A stretch of DNA of 64,000 nt from Larus michahellis (lineage: Eukaryota > Chordata > Aves > Charadriiformes > Laridae), in contig NC_133898.1 in the NCBI RefSeq assembly GCF_964199755.1, forward strand, positions 109,935,847 through 109,999,846, read 5' to 3'. Shown piece by piece: positions 11,915-23,867 of this stretch (within the stretch, counting starts at the first letter, position 1; each line of letters begins with the position of its first letter). The position numbers were made by a program, and so were the translations under genes. The notes beneath the pieces are model-generated. The model saw only the letters and a list, made by a program, of their open reading frames with translations, did no database searches and was not told the DNA's origin.

Positions 11915-12300
11915 TGCTTCATCATTTTATTTCTAAAAGAAAATAATTAAGTTCTCCTGAAATACGTAAGGTTTACTTGATTCATGTATTTAAATTGCAA
12001 AACTATTCCTCAGTAGGTTCAAAACTTTTTCATTTTATGTTTCAGCTTTTCTGTCATCTAATTAAAAAAATATAGAAAAGTTTTATTTGGATTAGATGAT
12101 AAACCATTTTGTCACACATCAATGTAATAGTAAAGTCTATAATTCAGAATAAATTTACCTGTAAACTCTTCCAGTGCTTTCTCACAAGCACTGCAGAAGT
12201 AGCATCTTGCTTCTTTCTGTGCTGCCCTAACTAAACGGAGGTCTTCTCATTGTGCCCTTAGTGGATTAACTTAAATAAACTTTCAGTGGGGGTCTGCGAG
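11915..12300 (+). other. ACP1: ACP1 3' UTR (inferred)
   Basis: AT-rich sequence after the stop codon with two AATAAA hexamers, at 12149-12154 and 12274-12279. The second is followed by the GT-rich stretch GTGGGGGTCTG, a good downstream element, so cleavage near 12295 is the likelier end. Longer UTR forms cannot be excluded from sequence alone. Confidence 0.55.
12274..12279 (+). terminator. Candidate ACP1 poly(A) signal
   Basis: A canonical AATAAA with a G/T-rich element 6-16 nt downstream, 360 nt after the ACP1 stop codon. An upstream AATAAA at 12149-12154 is a weaker alternative. Confidence 0.5.
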
Positions 12301-15300
12301 ATAATAGTTCATGTATGATAACTTAAGCGTGTCATCCTAGTGTCGTTAGACAGCCTTTGGACTGAGGCTGTTTCGTATTCAGCTTGCCAGGCTAAAAGAA
12401 CTGCCTGCCCCTGGACAGGCATTGCTCTTGGCACTATTTCAAAGCTTAAACAAGCAAAAGCCTCTGCGTGTGTCATCAGGATCCTGTGAAAACGTGGTTT
12501 TATATCAGTTTCAATGCTCAGTTATTCAAAGAAGAAATAATTTTTGTTCTAGTACATTTTTATACTAATTAAGAGGAACTTGATTCAGAAGTAGTGATTG
12601 ATATTAGTAGGACTTCTCTGGCTCGTCTTCCTGTCTTCAGTTCCTAGCACACTGATACAAGTACATGTAACGTAGCATTTACTTTGAGGACAAAACAGGT
12701 CATCTTAAAAGCCTAAATGTGAAATGTACATTTTGTATCTCATGGTAGTAAAATATGCAAATCCATGCCATAATGCGAGTTCCTGTGTGCGTGTCAGACA
12801 GTATTTTCAGATTTACTCAGGAGAATGTCAAAAGTGTTCTCTTAGACTATAGTTCAACCTGAAGTCAGTCCCTCTGTAATACAATACAAAGTTAACAGAA
12901 GGCCAGTAAGTAGAATGTTCTGCTCTTGTACAAAAATTTATTGCTTTGTAAAAATCCATGCCTGTTTGTCTGAATGTCAGCTTTTATTTCTGCCTTACGT
13001 AACATAAATGTACTGAGATCAGTGATGTAACCAATACCATGATAACTTTCCTATTTTGAATGATACCAACATTGGTATGAACTACCATTACCACATTATC
13101 TGTAAAACTGGATCTATAAAATTTGCTTTCTTATTTATTTAGTCTTGGTTTTGCCTCTGTCTGCCCTCCAAAGAGTAGCCTCTGTATTTGTTACTCTCCC
13201 TTCTGGGAGAGGGATACATTTTCATAGAGGATCCTGTTATTCCTGGGGAGGGAGGAATCCTGGTGTCACTCTGGGTGTGCTGCAGGCTGCACAATGGGGA
13301 TTAAGTTTCCTGGGACTCCTGCTGTAGGACAGCTGCGTTTGTGTTAGTGAAGTTTCTGTTTTGTGCTAAAATTTCAGCCAGACATAAAACTGAAGAACCT
13401 GCTTACAAAAAAGGCAAGTGGTAGATGGAACACTTCAATACAGAAATCACGATCTTTGTGCATTACTGCATTACCAATAGTTTTGACTTTTAAAGAACAA
13501 GCTAGGAATTTACAAGTTAATAGCGGTTTCACTTCAGGGACAAAGAGTAATACATATAATATTTCAGGTCAGATCAAGCACTGACCTTGGAAAAAATTAT
13601 TCTCCATTTCTTTTATGAATCCTTTGACAAAATAAATGAGGGAAAATGATGGGCAGTTAGGGACAAACCATCTTAAATGTGGTTTTGTGCACTAATCTCA
13701 GAACTGGAAGTATTTAAGTGTAATCTAATGTTATTCTCTGCCAGAATTACCATTTAAAATATTGCAGTGAAAGTAAAATAGCTCAGGAGATTGAGAACGT
13801 GATGGCTTGTGCTTTCCCATTCATGGCTGAGTAGGAATTGAACCTATAGTTTCCTACATATTAAAGTTAAGATTTTAAAAGTCTTAAATCTTTATCTTTG
13901 AGCTGCCGGGGTAACAGAAAGGAGGTAAAAGGGTATGGTTGTTCACCTTGACTAGGCTTGGGAATCTTCCTCTAAAGTGATACTAAGTCAAAACTATTTG
14001 TGTTAAATTCAGTTTGGATTTTAAAAGTTTCAGCCTTGGGGTGTATTTTCAGCAAGTAATCTGTTGTCTGAGTAACTAACCAGCTCTACTGGGACGAAAA
14101 AGCGGATTGATTAATTTTATCCGTAGTTGGGTTTCTTTTGGAGGAGGTGAAGGAGAGCACCATGGTAATTTAAAAGAATTCGTACAATACAAGAATACAG
14201 GAATTGCCTTCAGGAGGGACAGTTGCATGGTACCGTTCTTTGGGTTAATACAAAAGTCGTGTATCGTATGGATGACTAAGCTCTTACAGGTTTAAAATAC
14301 CACTCATGAAAAATGGTAATGTTGAATGAAAAAACACAGAACTGATGACTCCTTCCCCCTCTCCTGCCCCACGGCTTGTTTTAGTTTAGGTAGTAAGCTT
14401 ATACGCAAGATTAAATTAAAAAAAATCTGCTGTGGTCTAGTTGTATCTTCTGTCAAATCTTCTGCTAAATCTAGAGAAGACTTCCATGGGATTGATTTAT
14501 TTATATTTATTTATTAAGTCATTAAATAAATTACTATTTTCCTTTTACAAGGAAATTTTCTGTAAAGTTTTCACCTAACCAGATTTCAGGTGTCCTACTA
14601 CAAAAAGAAATACGTATACTAATTCAGACTCCCATGTTAATTAAAATGCTGCAACGTGATTTCAGTCAGTGGAACCACAGAGAAGCAGAGAGTTGCACCC
14701 ACGTTTACTATGGATGAGGAGTTAAGTGAATCCTGTAGCAGCAGATTCTTTTACCAGTTTTTCAGTACGCGTGCATTACGTCCATTGAGAAATGAAACTT
14801 TAGCATTTAGTCATCACTGAAGGCAAATGCAAAATACGTCCTTCTCCCTTATTAAATACAGCCATGTTCTAGGATGGGATTTCGTACCTTTGCCATTTTT
14901 TTCTTCTAAAGAGCTAGATACTGAAGGCTCTTAAGTGTGAATTTCAAGAATCCGATCTTCTAGCTATTTCTCAGGGTGGGGAGGGCTGTGTTTGGTCTTG
15001 TTTTTACGTTTTGTGGTTTGAATTGAGGATAAAATGGAAGCTAAATGCCAGTACCTGAGCTTCATCTACAGATCACACACAAAAGTTTTCTTCCTGTTTG
15101 AGCCATTTTATTATGACAACTGAATTTAATATCTGATTTAAGGAAGAAAGGGAAATGTGTATCAAGGTTTCTTGTGTAATTGTTCACTGACTCCTTAAAA
15201 ATGTTATGATACTAAAATGATTAATTGGACACTTACTGACTATATTGCCTTGCAGTTTCATGAACAGACTGCAGATTTTTTTTTTTTTTTGGAAAAGAAA

Positions 15301-15600
15301 ATAAAACCCAAACAAACAGAAACAACCGTTTGTCATAAAAAAGATGCAAATTTATAATGCTTTAGAGAATTGGAGCAGCCTTGTGGTCGGGGCAGTTTGT
15401 AGGATTGGAACACACAGATCTGTCCGTCCTCACAAATCCATAGAGCGTCCAAATTCCTGGATTTTTCTCAGGTGGGTGTAGCTTGCTTACTCCAGTGAAC
15501 TCTTATTTTGGAAAGAGGTTTGAGTGTGCATAAATGATAGTAGCTACCGGGAGATATCTTGTTTATCTGGATTCAGTGAACAGAAAGCAAACTGAGAACA
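12301..15600. other. Interval between convergent genes, nothing recognised
   Basis: AT-rich non-coding sequence between the ACP1 3' end and a minus-strand poly(A) signal. Short ORFs on the + strand have no family resemblance. A T-run lies at 15276-15290. Confidence 0.5.
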
Positions 15601-15616
15601 ACTTAATACCAAACAC

Positions 15617-15622
15617 TTTATT
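15617..15622 (-). terminator. Strong minus-strand poly(A) signal with UGUA motifs
   Basis: On the minus strand AATAAA is followed by GTGTTTGG, a typical downstream G/U context. It is preceded by two TGTAAATA motifs at 15635-15642 and 15644-15651. UGUA elements bind cleavage factor I, and UGUAAAUA is also the Pumilio consensus. The only minus-strand gene upstream of it is ALKAL2, so this may be a distal ALKAL2 3' end. That link is inference. Confidence 0.4.
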
Positions 15623-15651
15623 ACTTACGCTTGTTATTTACAGTATTTACA

Positions 15652-18600
15652 TATTGCACGTTCGCTGGAATGTTTTATACATTTATTATATAAAGTAAAT
15701 TAATGGCAGCTTGTGTTTGTGTACAAAATCCATGCTCCACTGTCCCAAAAAATATGTCTACTTGGAATTACGTTCCTGTTTGTCATGCAATTTGTACTCC
15801 TAGGGTACAATGTGACCCTAATGCAAGTCTGTTTTAACCAAACTTTTAAAAAATTGCATAAGCGTGAAGGATATCAAGTGACCACAACTACTGTGGAGCA
15901 GATCTTTAGTAGTTCTAGATATACAAACAAACATTCCTTAAAACTGTAGAATTAAGCAATAGAACATCAATTCTCTTGGTGAAATATTTGTGTTTACATA
16001 ATTTTTGGCAGCATTACACATCAGTTGTAAAGTGTGTTTTTTAAGTACGGAGCATTAAGTACTACTGGCAGTTATGCTACTGTAAAGAATGTCAATCTGC
16101 AAACTGTTGACAACATACAAAACGCATGTTAAAAGAATTATGGGAAGTAATCTGTTAATCTGCAAAAATAAATCTCTTGTTCACAATGGAATATGTTATA
16201 AAGGTACTAAGTTCTATTTCCCTGTTGGTTTCCAAGGCACTTCTCTTGGTTCTTGGTGTTTCTTTTCATGGTAATAACATCTGGTGGATTAAAAGAAAGA
16301 AGAAAATTGCCTTTCATCATTTTTATACTCACGTACACGTGTTCAAGAATGTATTTGTCATATTGAAAATAGTAAATAAAACTGGAGAATTCAGTAGTAA
16401 CTTTGGAAAGATCTAATAGTGCATTTCCGAGTTAGCTCAGTTTAGTTCATGTTCATATCAGCCTGACTGCTAAATTACTGTTTCGTTTGTTAATCAAGGC
16501 TGAAATTTTGGAAAGTGTCCCTTTTTGTGCTGGTTCCTGTTAGGTAGAGAAATTTGGAAAATACAGTTCTACCTATTCAAAATGTGCTCACAGTTACACT
16601 TAGCCTGTTCCCTTGGGTGCAGCTGTGAAGTCAAAAAGTGAGTGAACCTCAAGGACAGTATTAACAGATTGTATCAACACCTTCCTGACACCAAGACATG
16701 AAGACAGAATTTCACAATGTCCAGTAACATAAATCTATCAAGGTAGGGTTCAAAGGATCTAGGAAGGATTTGATGTTTCATTGGGCACATTTGTGAAGAA
16801 ATTTGAACTCGTATAAACAAGAAACAAATAGAAGTAACTTTCTGAGATTCGGTCATATAAATATAGCCCCGGGGATGTGCAAACGCTGAGGCAACACAAA
16901 CTGACTAGGAACTGCAGTGGTTCGACTTGCTACCCGTTCTAGTAACTCTTCCCAGAATAGTTTCTTGGAATGAAATCAAAACCATTTCTATGACACTGGT
17001 GTCAAAAACACTGATACAAAACTGTAAGTTTCCACATTGCTTATGTAAGTATATTGCCTGCACTCTAGATACGTTAATTCAAAGGTTGAACAGTGAAGGT
17101 TTCCACAACCCTTTAAGCCTTCTGGGAAAATGTAATGTAACCACCTCTGTGCATACGTATCTAGAAATCCATCCTCTCTCCAGCAACTTCTGAGCTCGTT
17201 TTCTGCAACCACATTTTCTAGACAGGTCACCTGTCTAGCATTGAATGCTGCAAGTCTGTCTGCCCAGTTTCATATGTTTCTAAGACAACCTGTTAATGCC
17301 CTTATTTTGAAGTAAAAAATGCACTATGTCTTATTAGTCAATAGGAACTGCACGGGTGAAAAACACTGCTTTTACACGAACAGATGCATAAGAAGCTTGT
17401 GTTTCTCAGACACCAAAAGTCCATGTGGGAGATAAAAAACAGTAGTTCTCTGATACTAGATTTCTTCTGATGTCATTTTTCACAGTTAAAACTTTTCGTA
17501 TTGTCTGTCTGAACAAATTTAACTGTCTTCCCTACGAGCAATGGGAATGCTCTGATATTTTGAGGTTCTCTGCATTTTCTACTGCTTAAGTATAATTTGT
17601 AATGGGATCATTTGAATGCAAAGTCAGTCAGACTCGACATAATCCATTGGAAATCAAGCTATCGGTGCATACAGAAATACTTGTTAGTAGTATTTAAACG
17701 TATTTAGTTTTGCTATTTTTTTAAAGCTATTAGGAAATGTAATAATGTTACAGAAAAGCTTAATGTAATTTAGGTTTTTTCTGGCTTTGCAGATAGGACA
17801 AATACTGTTTTAATTTTTTTTTTTAAATAGCCTTCCTTAGAGGGGAAACTGATGTAAATTTTCCTTATCTTGCATTTTCATCTAGCTTATTTTCTGTATG
17901 TGTGCCCATACTGTACCCTATTTAAGCTGTGATGTTTAAAAACATATTAACGTGCCTTTGGTTTGATCAGTGTGTGGTACAACTAACAAGTTAAACACTG
18001 AGAATTTAATAGTTTTTTCATTACTAATACTAATGGGAACATGCAGCTCACTGAGGGTGAAAAACTGGAAGTGGATAGGATGCTCATTTGTCTTTTGTAT
18101 GGTTATCTGATCAAAAGCTGTGGGTCTTACATTCCCAGTGCTCAGCTAAACTGTGTTTTCAGAAACCTTTGACCAGTGCTAAAAATCTCAGGCCTTTTCA
18201 ATCTGTTGTACTTTGTTTATTTCACATAGTCTACATCGTATGCATCAGTCCAGGAAAATTAGACTAGAATTTAGCTGAGGATGGCAGGTAGTCTTAGTGG
18301 AGATACTGAATACTATTTGACTACAGTTTGTTGAGAACATAGGTAGCTGTACAACTTCTTTCTCCACTTTCATTCGATTCTTAGTTCTCCTTTGCTAATG
18401 CAAAGGAAAAAAAAAAAAAGACTAAAACAGAAGAGAAATCCAATCAGCAATACCTGAACTGAACTCGTGTGAACACCCAGGTGGAAGTCTGCTCTAATGT
18501 GAGTATCAGATCACAGAGACGCATGCATTGAAGATGATCAAGTTCTTAATGTTACACCTGGTGTTGGCCACAGAGACCCCACAGTAAGGCAAACTCTGAA

Positions 18601-21600
18601 CTGCCTCTTAATAGAATTGGACTATGCCACAGTAGTAACCATGTACATTGGCTGCCTATTTAATTCAAAGTTCTGATAAATGTCTTAAATTAGTTACCTT
18701 GGGAACTACTTCCTATCACCAAGTAGAGGTGATTGAAAGTTGTATATGATGGATCAAGCTATACTTTCTAGGAAAAAAAGGGTCTGCCTTCACTGAATAA
18801 TATGCAAAACCCACATCTTAATTCCACCTTCACTATGAAATTAAAGTGTGTGACGTTTCTTGAGTGCACTCAGTCTGAATAAGAAACTGTGCAAGTAAGA
18901 AAGCAATTAAGGGCTGTTGTTTCCATTGTTGCAAAACTTAAAAGCCCAATCATTATTCTGGTTTAAGAATAGTTTTAAATAGTGGATATATAATATGGTG
19001 TACAGGAATGGGGTATTTAGTGTGGTATTTCAGTTTTCTCTTCATGTATTTAAAGTTTCCAAGTTCATCTTGTATTTTCAGCTTTTTTAACATATATGAC
19101 TAGTATGGTCAATACATCTTGAGGAGTTTACACAGATTTTTCTGACTTCCTAAGGAAATTCCAGTTATCAGTGTGCTTTAGCTTATTAGGAATTTTATAA
19201 AGAAACTTTGACCTTCTTAGGTATGTATTTTTATTCTTGCCCTATCATGTGCTTCAAGCAAGAAATCCTGTTTCTGTTGCTTTTCCTTTACATATTGTTA
19301 ATTATATCTGCTTCTCTAGGAAACAAGCTACTGGTAGATAATTTTTAATACACTTATAGAATATAAGCATTTTCTGTGCTTAGCCTCAGATTCCTACTAC
19401 TTGCACTTGTCTCGTATTTATTAGTATTAAACTGTTTGTGTCCTTAGTTTTATTTTGTTCATTGGAAATAACTGTAGAAACTTAAAAATACATAAATACT
19501 TGTCAGTACAGTAATTAAGAGAATTCTTTAAAACAGAAGTCTGTAATCATGCAGTCCTTAGTCCTTGAACTACTCCTTGTGGTACAAGGAGGTTTGAAGC
19601 ATACGTTACGAGATCAGTGTTGGTCTCTAGCAAACACTTAAAGAGCAGGTAATGGGAAAGGGAGGGAACCAGCAGTAGCACCTGCAGTTTTCAAACAAAC
19701 GCAGTAAAATCTGTGTGACTGTAGCCAAAGTGATTGTAACAAACGCTGTCAAAGAGGCCGGATTTTCTTTTTCAGATTCATCACCGTCTGTCACAAGATC
19801 TGAATTGGGAACTTGAAGTAAAGACTTCAGGAATCTTGTTCCTGACATTCTTTACCTGCTACAGATACGGACAACGTAACGGTTGTTGGATGTATCTGCA
19901 TGGAGTGGAGCAAAGCAAGCATGGAGTAGGGGGACTACTGGGAAACAGGGAGAGAAACGAGGCTGAAGGACAGGACAAAAAGAACATCAGAGACAGGACT
20001 CTAGCATAGCTGTGTTGAACACGAGGAGGAGAAGGTGCTACAGAATAAAACTAGTCAGAGATGGTACTGGTGGCAACCAGGGAACATGGCCTGGGTTGCT
20101 GACTGGAGAAAAAAAAAGGAGTACTGAGTGATGGGGTAATATAAATATGCTGCTCTGGCCTCACTCCTGTGATCTCAACAAGTAAGAGGGCTATTACTGG
20201 GGCCCTGCGCTGCTTGTATCTGTGAGACAGGCAAAATGTGAGCATACACTAAAAAAAGAGAAGAGGGAGCCCAGTTACGTATGTGTAATAATGTGTACAT
20301 ATGAGAAAAAGTGAATGAAGTCTCTATAAACACATTGTATCACGCACACACCCCCCCCCCCCCCCGGTTAGGTATATTCTGTGATGGTCATAGATGCCTA
20401 ATTCCTGGTTTTGAATCTTATTTTCTTGTTTGTTCTTAACACAGTTTCAATGTCTTGTGTGCTTTAAAGCTCTGATAGTCCAAAATGCATTTTAAGTACA
20501 AATAAAAACAAAATCTATCCCTTTTTTTTTTTCCTTCTCCCCAAATTGATCTCTAAACATAGACGGATGCCCATGGATCTGAAAAATGCAACAAAACCAT
20601 TAGTTTGCCCAAGTATCAAAGAGCAAAAATTCAGCTATAGCCCAGCCCACTCACAAGCCTCCAGTGAAAAAAAATCAGCTACCAACCAAAACAGAAAATA
20701 TGATTTGTTGGGGAAAATAAAAGTATATGTGTCAATAATTAAGAATGTGTTATTTTACTAGTTTATAATATGAGTGTAAAAAGATTTTTTTAAAATGTAT
20801 TTTTCATTACAGTTAATATAAATGGTCAAATTCTGCTTGTGAATTTAGACCTTTGCAGAGTAGTATCACGTAAGAAATTTTTGTTATCCGATATTCAGGA
20901 GTTAGTCTGAGCTTCAGAATGGATACTAATAGCCTTATGGCAGAAACCAGGAATGTTTACCTATTGCCTAAATAAACTCTTGGTACACTAGAGAGCCATC
21001 TGAAGTAAGAAATGGCTTTGAATTCTTGTTTTGCTATGTATAAGTGGTACTATGTTCAAAACTTTACAACTTCTTGAAAACACCTTGTACCAATGATAAC
21101 TATACACTGTGGAGAAAAAGGATGATTTGATAAGTGGAAAAATACAAAAAGAACCCATTTTTCTCCAGCGCAGTTCATAAAATGATGAAAACAAATAAAG
21201 CCTGTTCTATGAAAGGGGATGTCTTACCCACCCAAATTAAGCTGATGCAGTGGGGAAGCTTTGAGGAGGAAGGATGCTTTATGGAGACACCTGTGGATCT
21301 CAAGGCATATATGGTAGAGAATAGTCTGCTGTTCTATTAGTGGAGGCTGTTTAAGAGTGCTGATAATGATTTGTATCTGTGTGGAAAATAATGGAAGTTG
21401 AGGCTTGTTACTCACGTTGAAGCATGCCTCCCAGTTGAGCAAAGGAGTTGTTTGGCAAAATGAGATGGACTTTTTTAAAATAGACTCCCAGCTTGAGATG
21501 TGAACTACATAAGTTACTGTTCCTTCATATGATGAGTTTGTGTTTATGTGACTGGGTGTAAAGATACAGAAAAAACTTTCTAAGGAAAGGGAGAAAAGAA

Positions 21601-22109
21601 TTCTGTACTATGATGCATCTGCTTATTAGTATTGGTAATAACATTATTCATCTATGAATATCATCTAATAGCTAATTTGTTCCTTGCTTTCTGGATTTTG
21701 TAATTGGCAGGTTGAATCCTTGGCATTTCTCCTAGTTAGATCAAAAGATTTACCTATTTACTAACTTTTATTTACCCTAATACTATATGCAGTTGTTTCC
21801 ATGATTCCCATGGCTGCATGTTTCAAATTAAGACAGCAAGAAATGTAATAGTTATTGGGCATTAGAAACATTCTGTTTTGAAGCTGGGCTAGTTTAGGTT
21901 TATTTTAGGAAGTCAGATGGAAAATACTTAAGAAATGTTGAGGAATTTAGCATAAAGTCAGGCTGCTGAATTATATCTAATGATTTAATATATTATTTCT
22001 GCCCTTGCTATTAGAAAAGTCTTTTCTAATGTCTAGCTGGAATCCTCTCTTCTTGCAAAGTTAAACAAATTATGTCTTATTTATCTACACTGGATAGAGA
22101 GAATGGCTT
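15652..22109. other. Non-coding interval
   Basis: No supported gene. Homopolymers occur at about 18408-18419 (A) and 20351-20365 (C15, next to a short CA stretch). If ALKAL2 uses the distal poly(A) signal at 15617, part of this stretch would be its 3' UTR or UTR intron. I cannot define a UTR exon here. Confidence 0.45.
20343..20365. repeat. CA stretch plus C15 homopolymer
   Basis: CGCACACA followed by 15 consecutive C residues (20351-20365). A simple, length-variable tract; assembly length may be unreliable. Confidence 0.9.
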
Positions 22110-23010
22110 GTAGCCACTTTTTTTGGCTAGCATTGAATAGCTCTAACATGGTTTTGTGCAGTTGTCTTTTCTTTAGATTAAATAATCCCAATTCCTTTCA
22201 GCTGTTCTCATAAAATGAGTTTTCTAGGTCTCTGGTCATCCATGTTGCTCTTCTTTGGACTCTTAAAAGAAGCACCGATATATCTTCGTGGTGTCCTTAA
22301 TTAAATACAGTATTCCAGCAACAGTGATTATTTCAGGTGCTTTATAAACAATGTTTCTATTTATAAATTCCAGTATGGTTTTTGTCTATTTTCAAGTGTG
22401 ACATGGTTGACATGCTCAGTTTCTGATCCACTACAGCCCCTATGTTTTCTACAGAACTATCTGACTAGTTATTCACAACTTGCCATGTGTTTCTGCAGTT
22501 GATTAGTCCTGCATGACTTGATAATTCTGCTCTTGCCTTAAAAATTTTTCCTATTTTTAGACTATTCAGCTGATTTTCCAAGATTGTTTTCAGTTTCAAG
22601 ATTGTACTCTATCATGATTGCTTCTCCTACAGTCATCCATAAATATACTGTCCTCTAACACTCAAGTTATTAATGAAAATATTGAACAATACCATACCCA
22701 AAATGAAGCAGTGTGACTCTGATCAATACATTTTTCCAGTTTGATAGTGAAGAACTAATAACTTACTTGCTTGTTTTTTCCAGCCATTTTTACATTCATC
22801 TTGATCACATTTCCCTACCTTACTTGTGAGAACGCCATGCAAAATAGTGTCAATGCTTTCAAAAAATAAACTAAGATGCTTAATATTTATTGCTTTTTCT
22901 CACTGATTCTCTCCACAAGATGTGTATTTTATCACCGAGTTAAAATGTCTTGGTTTGACAGCATTTCTGACTAACAAATCCATATGGGTTATTATTTATC
23001 CCTTTGTCAG
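22110..23010 (-). mobile_element. Ancient CR1/L3-like LINE remnant (reverse transcriptase part)
   Basis: Antisense landmarks appear in the correct order on the + strand: TTTAGATTAAATAATCCCAA (the core equivalent of AGGCTAAACAACCCCAG), CTCATAAAATGAG, TTGCTCTTCTTTGGACTC, then a TTATTAATGAAAATATTGAA block (the counterpart of ATCATTGATAAAGATATTAA in younger copies), GTGTCAATGCTTTCAAAA, and finally CTAACAAATCCATATGGGTT. Many substitutions and small indels have removed any open frame. It lies between the ACP1 and ALKAL2 3' ends. Confidence 0.75.
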
Positions 23011-23616
23011 AGGTCACATTATTTGTCTCAGGTAAAGGCTGAGGACAGAATGTAAATTAGTCCTTTTGTATTCTCACGTTGTCAGTTTTCTAGAAATACA
23101 GATAGTTTGGAAGTACTTTTTTGGTTGGTTGGTTTGGTTTTTTGGTTTTATTTTGGTGCATGGTGAAATTCCCAAAGTATTTGTGGGAATTAGAGGTACA
23201 TCTAGGCAAAAAGGGAGGGAATAAACCCATAGACATGAGAGGTGAACACAATGAAAATCCCAGGAAATCCCAGTAGTTTAAAGTTAGTTTATCAATGCTA
23301 CTAATAATACGTTTTAATGGAATTGCTATAAAAGCACCTGCAACCTATCTGCATTTATAAAGCTTTCATGTGTGTAGCTATGTATATATTAACTCATACT
23401 AAAACGTACACCATAGATCCACAGCTGCACACATCAAAGGGCTGCTGCTGCCAATACAGGCGATTGTGTTCTGAGTCAACTCTTGAAAAATAAGCTACAG
23501 CTGTTGTCGGTTTTTTTCTACAACAAATTCACTATCTGCTAACTGTCTGCTTCTATGAATAATTCACAGCTGATGCAGATGGACTTTTATATAACGACTT
23601 CCAGTAGGGGGTACCC

Positions 23617-23622
23617 TTTATT
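23617..23622 (-). terminator. Proximal ALKAL2 poly(A) signal candidate
   Basis: A minus-strand AATAAA about 180 nt after the ALKAL2 stop codon. It would serve if the last coding exon is also the terminal exon. The strong splice donor two bases after the stop argues that some transcripts continue further. Confidence 0.35.
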
Positions 23623-23802
23623 TATCACCAATATTTGCCAGATTAAGCCAGTTACTTCAAGGGGAATAAGTACTCTGAAAGGGGAATACCTTAGTGAAAG
23701 GACAACTGCTACTACCCTCCCATGAATTTTCATGTACAAAACACAAAATCCACTGCTTTGCTATGCAGTAGAATGTCATTACTGCTATGAAAAAGCTTAC
23801 CT

Positions 23803-23867
23803 TTATCCTTCCATGCACATTGGGCTTACTGCCAACCGAGTAAGAAGCCTGGCACATCTTTTATAGT
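23803..23867 (-). CDS. ALKAL2: ALKAL2 last coding exon
   Basis: The acceptor CATGACAG precedes ACTATAAAAGATGTGCC. The two first bases complete the split tyrosine codon (T|AC), then [20 protein letters not shown] and TAA at 23803-23805. Two bases later comes AAG|GTAAGC, a strong donor (GT at 23799-23800), suggesting a spliced 3' UTR. An unrelated 66-codon minus-strand frame over the same bases is a shadow. Confidence 0.93.

Noticed and set aside
20343..20365. C-run considered as telomere-like or a CRISPR-like repeat
   Set aside because: It is a homopolymer with no TTAGGG unit and no spacer structure.
23657..23857. A 66-codon minus-strand ORF over the ALKAL2 last exon
   Set aside because: It is in the wrong frame. 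The true frame spliced at 23867 gives the conserved [15 protein letters not shown] end.
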